Shown in pieces: positions 24,433-26,815 of a stretch of DNA of 26,815 bases (its first letter is position 1; each line of letters begins with the position of its first letter). Where the stretch lies: contig UREV01000028.1 in the NCBI GenBank assembly GCA_900546925.1, positions 1-26,815 on the forward strand, in the 5' to 3' direction. A model generated the notes under the pieces. The model had not been told where the DNA came from and did not search any database. It was given only the letters and a program-made list of their open reading frames with translations. The stretch is from an uncultured Bacteroides sp. (GTDB lineage Bacteria > Bacteroidota > Bacteroidia > Bacteroidales > UBA932). The position numbers and the translations under genes are program-made.

Positions 24433-25833
24433 ATGGACACACAGACAGCCAAAAAGTACAATTATTGGCAGTGGAGAACACTGATAACCTTGATGATAGG
24501 TTATGCCCTTTATTATTTTGTAAGAAAACATTTCAGCGTGGTGATGCCGGCTATGGAGGAGACTCTCGGCATTTCCAAAGTACAGTTAGGTCTTTTCTTG
24601 ACATTGAACGGAATCATCTACGGTTTCTCGAGATTTGTCAACGGTTTCTTGGCTGACCGTTTCAGCCGTAAGAAGCTTATGAGTGCCGGACTGGTTCTTT
24701 CAGCATTGACCAACTTCACGATCTGCTTTAGCCCTTCCATGAATTCTTTCATGAATGTGCTTGATACTGACGGAAAAGCGACGATGACTCTGGTTTATAT
24801 CATCGGTTCACTTTGGGTGCTGAACGGTTATTTCCAGGGTATGGGCGTGCCTCCGTGCATCAGTCTCATGGCGCATTGGATCAAGCCGTCTGAGCTCGCG
24901 ACAAAGCAGTCTATCTGGAATGCATCCCACTCTATCGGTGCGGGTCTTATCAGTGTCATCTGCGGATTTTTGCTGAACCATTACGGCTATTCTGCTTGGC
25001 AGCTCTGTTTCGCCGTTCCTGCCGCCATCGCGCTCGTCGGTGCTGTCGCCCTGTTCTTCACCCTGAAGGACACCCCAAGTTCTGTCGGCCTGCCGGAAAT
25101 CGAGGATCTCGATAAGGAGGAGGGTAAGGTCAATGCTGATGAGGCGCCTGCTTCTCATCCTGCTGATTTGACAGGTCCTGCATTCAAGAAGTTTATCAAC
25201 AAGTTGGTTTTCGCTAATCCTCTTATTTGGATTTTAGCTGTTTCCAACTTCTGTATTTATGTGGTTCGTTTCACGATTTTGGACTGGGGTGCCACATTCC
25301 TTACACAGTATAAGGGCATGGAGATTTCCACAGCAGGTACAGTTGTCGCTGCTTCCGAGCTCGTGGGCGGTATTCTCGGTATGCTTGTAGCAGGCTGGTT
25401 TACAGACAAGTTCATGAAGAGTCGTGCTCACAGGACTTGTTTCATTTGTACTGTAGGTGCTACACTTTCGTTCTTCCTTTTCTGGAAGTCACCAGAAGGT
25501 GCACCATGGCTTTCTGCCCTGTTCATTTGTTTGTCAAGTTTCTTCATTTACGGTCCTCAGGCGCTTCTCGGAACTGCAGCTTCTCAGCAGGCAACCAAAT
25601 ACGCATGTGCCACAGCAAATGGTATTCTCGGTATTTTCGGTTACGCCAGTACCGCGATTTCCGGCGTGACATTCGGTTATCTTGCAGATAATTACGGCTG
25701 GGATTCCGTGTTCCTTGTAGCTGTCATAATCGGTCTTGTAGGTGCAGCCGTAGTAGCTCTCATGTGGAAAGCTCCTGCCGACGGTTACGATAAGGCTGAA
25801 AAGCTCATGAACGACATGAAGGCTCAGAACTAG
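24433..25833 (+). CDS. glpT-like: GlpT-type organophosphate:phosphate antiporter (MFS)
   Basis: This 466-residue inner-membrane protein of about twelve helices aligns along its length with E. coli GlpT and UhpT. The substrate-binding residues are kept: Arg31 in YYFVRKHF (GlpT Arg45), His166 in WNASHSIGAG (GlpT His165) and Arg279 in YVVRFTILDW (GlpT Arg269). NGYFQGMGVPPC and LKDTPSSVGLP are also typical. It should exchange external glycerol phosphate, or a similar organophosphate, for internal phosphate. It follows a GlpR-like regulator by 10 bases and ends at a strong terminator. With the divergent G1P dehydrogenase it suggests import of glycerol-1-phosphate. The family members' preference is for sn-3 or other organophosphates, so this specificity is an inference. 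Confidence 0.92.
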   Translation: MDTQTAKKYNYWQWRTLITLMIGYALYYFVRKHFSVVMPAMEETLGISKVQLGLFLTLNGIIYGFSRFVNGFLADRFSRKKLMSAGLVLSALTNFTICFSPSMNSFMNVLDTDGKATMTLVYIIGSLWVLNGYFQGMGVPPCISLMAHWIKPSELATKQSIWNASHSIGAGLISVICGFLLNHYGYSAWQLCFAVPAAIALVGAVALFFTLKDTPSSVGLPEIEDLDKEEGKVNADEAPASHPADLTGPAFKKFINKLVFANPLIWILAVSNFCIYVVRFTILDWGATFLTQYKGMEISTAGTVVAASELVGGILGMLVAGWFTDKFMKSRAHRTCFICTVGATLSFFLFWKSPEGAPWLSALFICLSSFFIYGPQALLGTAASQQATKYACATANGILGIFGYASTAISGVTFGYLADNYGWDSVFLVAVIIGLVGAAVVALMWKAPADGYDKAEKLMNDMKAQN

Positions 25834-25892
25834 TATTTTGACGGTTTATTAGTTGTCGAGTAACATTTCTGATTGTTACTGAAATACCGTAT

Positions 25893-25928
25893 AAGCCCCG
25901 CGCAGATGATTCTGTGCGGGGCTTTAAT
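25893..25928 (+). terminator. strong intrinsic terminator after the glpT-like gene
   Basis: Bases 25893-25905 pair with 25912-25924 to give a 13-pair GC-rich stem (one G-U) around the 6-base loop 25906-25911, ending in CTTTAATT. It lies 60 bases after the stop codon. Confidence 0.9.
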
Positions 25929-25965
25929 TATAGATACGTAAAACCAACACAATAAATGTTACGTG

Positions 25966-26034
25966 GCGCCAGGAGTCGGAACTCAGGACGCGAATTGCGC
26001 AGCACCTGAGCGGACGAGTCCGAGCTCCTGACGC
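25966..26034. repeat. hairpin element A with conserved 31-base loop
   Basis: Arms 25966-25984 and 26016-26034 pair over about 16 positions with one bulge on each side. The 31-base loop 25985-26015, read on the minus strand, shares 25 of 31 bases with the loop of element B. The 22-base core (25990-26011) has a single mismatch. Confidence 0.75.
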
Positions 26035-26063
26035 ATCCATGTTTTATCTAGGGAAAACATAAA

Positions 26064-26152
26064 TTTGGTTCCATCTAAAACGTTCTCTTGGAACAAAACA
26101 CCATAAAAGATTGATTTGGTGCAGCTTAAAACGTTTACTTGGAACAAAATCA
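26064..26152. repeat. two direct repeats of about 35 bp
   Basis: Copies begin at 26064 and 26115, a 51-base period. Both start TTTGGT, share AAAACGTT in the middle and end TTGGAACAAAA, with 28 of the first 35 bases identical. The first copy can also fold by pairing GGTTCC with GGAAC. Confidence 0.75.
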
Positions 26153-26236
26153 GAAAATTTGAACAATCGGTGTGACCAAATCCTTTTTAAAGCACCGTTA
26201 GTGATGAGCATTGACATGGATGTAAACATGGTTGCC

Positions 26237-26301
26237 GTCGTCGGTCGGTGCCCGCTCGCTCAGGTGCTTCGCAATTCGCTCTCTGGGCATCCGCCGACGA
26301 C
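26237..26301. repeat. hairpin element B with conserved 31-base loop
   Basis: Arms 26237-26253 and 26285-26301 pair over 16 of 17 bases with one bulge each. The 31-base loop 26254-26284 contains GCTCAGGTGCT and GCAATTCGC and is the inverted counterpart of the loop of element A, while the stems are unrelated in sequence. Confidence 0.75.
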
Positions 26302-26415
26302 CGGTCACGAAACGTTGTCACGAGACCGAACCCCTGTCGCAGTTATGTTACGTGTAGTTGTTTCAGGTGAATATTACGATAGTATTTCGGACTACCTGGC
26401 GGGATTATCTCCGTG

Positions 26416-26815
26416 CTATTCTTTCTTTGCTGCAATCTCAGCAATCTCCTCAGTTGTCAGTCCTGTCAAGTCAGCAATGGTGTCTACATCTAACCCCTTC
26501 GCTATCATCTTTTGCGCAATCTCATAAGCTTTTTTTTCTCCTCCTTTCTTAAGCGCATAGGCGATTTGATTGTAAGTGTCTCGTGCAGTATTCATAGCTT
26601 CTACATAATTTTTACGTTCTTCGTCATCAAGCCTGGCATATTCCGCCACGTCGAATAATCTTCCGAACACCCTGTCTCTTAACGCCGCCGGCCGCTCTAG
26701 CAGTGTCGACATGTTCTTCAGCAGATACAGCCACTTGTCCAAATCCGTCTCCAACTCATACTCGCTCTTGTTGAACTTCGCCACTTCCACAAACACAAAC
26801 TCCAGTTTGTCCGTC
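26416..26815 (-). CDS. Rpn/PD-(D/E)XK family nuclease, C-terminal part
   Basis: The frame is open from the right window edge, so the N-terminus lies outside; 132 codons plus the stop are visible. The first residues, TDKLEFVFVEVAKFNKSE, and then DLDKWLYLLKNMS, match the Rpn recombination-promoting nuclease/PDDEXK_2 family common in Bacteroidota. The nuclease core itself is mostly off-window. The C-terminal part is charged and helical and ends in a short helical module, KGLDVDTIADLTGLTTEEI, typical of these proteins. Family members are DNA endonucleases linked to recombination and phage defence. It faces the repeat-rich region, with its stop at 26416. No start or promoter can be judged. Confidence 0.8.
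   Translation of the reverse strand, partial: TDKLEFVFVEVAKFNKSEYELETDLDKWLYLLKNMSTLLERPAALRDRVFGRLFDVAEYARLDDEERKNYVEAMNTARDTYNQIAYALKKGGEKKAYEIAQKMIAKGLDVDTIADLTGLTTEEIAEIAAKKE

Larger units (their letters stand above)
25956..26354. mobile_element. candidate small non-autonomous element with 10-bp flanking repeat
   Basis: ATGTTACGTG occurs at 25956-25965 and again at 26345-26354. The left copy abuts a 19-base motif, GCGCCAGGAGTCGGAACTC (25966-25984). An imperfect inverted copy of that motif lies near the right end at 26322-26340. Inside are two hairpins in opposite orientation and two direct repeats, and no coding sequence. This is compatible with a MITE-like insertion bearing a target duplication. 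The right inverted copy is 4 bases short of the flanking repeat, which weakens the case. Confidence 0.4.
25834..26415. other. gene-free repeat-rich region
   Basis: The stretch holds the glpT-like terminator, two long hairpins with a shared loop, two direct repeats of about 35 bases, and a flanking 10-base direct repeat. A plus-strand open frame at 26111-26527 runs antisense into the Rpn gene and looks spurious. Nothing resembling tRNA, rRNA or a known riboswitch was seen. Confidence 0.7.

Noticed and set aside
26064..26152. Direct repeats considered as a CRISPR array
   Set aside because: There are only two copies, seven of 35 positions differ, and no cas genes are present.
26111..26527. Plus-strand open frame of 138 codons spanning the repeats and the Rpn gene end
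   Set aside because: Its first half is hairpin and repeat DNA and its second half is antisense to Rpn, with no domain and no promoter.

Overview
The window reads as chromosomal DNA of an anaerobic, probably gut-associated Bacteroidota (order Bacteroidales; genus not assignable by eye). The evidence is a set of Bacteroidota-type promoters (-33 TTTG, about 20 bases, -7 TAnnTTTG), near absence of Shine-Dalgarno sequences, and family content typical of the order: DUF4922, NamZ/DUF1343, DUF6515, a lipoprotein serpin, an oxygen-sensitive class I fumarase, and a PD-(D/E)XK Rpn nuclease. Twenty protein genes are supported, one of them cut by the right edge. All twenty stop with TAA or TAG and none with TGA.

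Layout. (1) 1-222: GC-rich, hairpin-prone DNA and a promoter. (2) 223-1869: an AMP-forming acyl-CoA synthetase with its own weak terminator. (3) 2029-17160: about 15 kb of twelve tightly packed co-directional genes behind one clear promoter. It starts with acyl-ACP thioesterase, an AspT-type transporter and a Nudix hydrolase. It continues with a cell-wall/sugar block: two-domain glycosyltransferase, DUF4922-SpoIID fusion, AmpG-like permease, serpin lipoprotein, NamZ exo-muramidase, DUF6515 repeat protein, glutamate racemase and a GH3 glycosidase. (4) 17161-20788: prfB (no programmed frameshift), class I fumarase and a HAD phosphatase, each apparently with its own signals. (5) 20895-25833: a divergent cluster. 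On the minus strand are sn-glycerol-1-phosphate dehydrogenase and a secreted calcineurin-like phosphatase. On the plus strand are a DeoR/GlpR-type regulator and a GlpT-type organophosphate antiporter, ending in a strong terminator. (6) 25834-26415: gene-free and repeat-rich. (7) 26416-26815: the C-terminal part of an Rpn nuclease on the minus strand.

How the genes may work together. The block at 5114-17160 looks like peptidoglycan salvage: secreted NamZ and GH3 trim glycans outside, AmpG imports muropeptides, and MurI feeds D-glutamate into wall synthesis. The odd member is a protein without a signal peptide that joins a HIT/GalT-like nucleotide-sugar domain to a SpoIID glycan-cleaving domain and overlaps the AmpG gene. 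The divergent cluster looks like a glycerol-phosphate uptake and oxidation module, possibly for the sn-1 enantiomer found in lipoteichoic acid, phosphatidylglycerol head groups and archaeal lipids. The gene-free region holds what may be a small non-autonomous mobile element. It has two hairpins with the same 31-base loop but unrelated stems, inverted to one another, and the whole is flanked by a perfect 10-base direct repeat.
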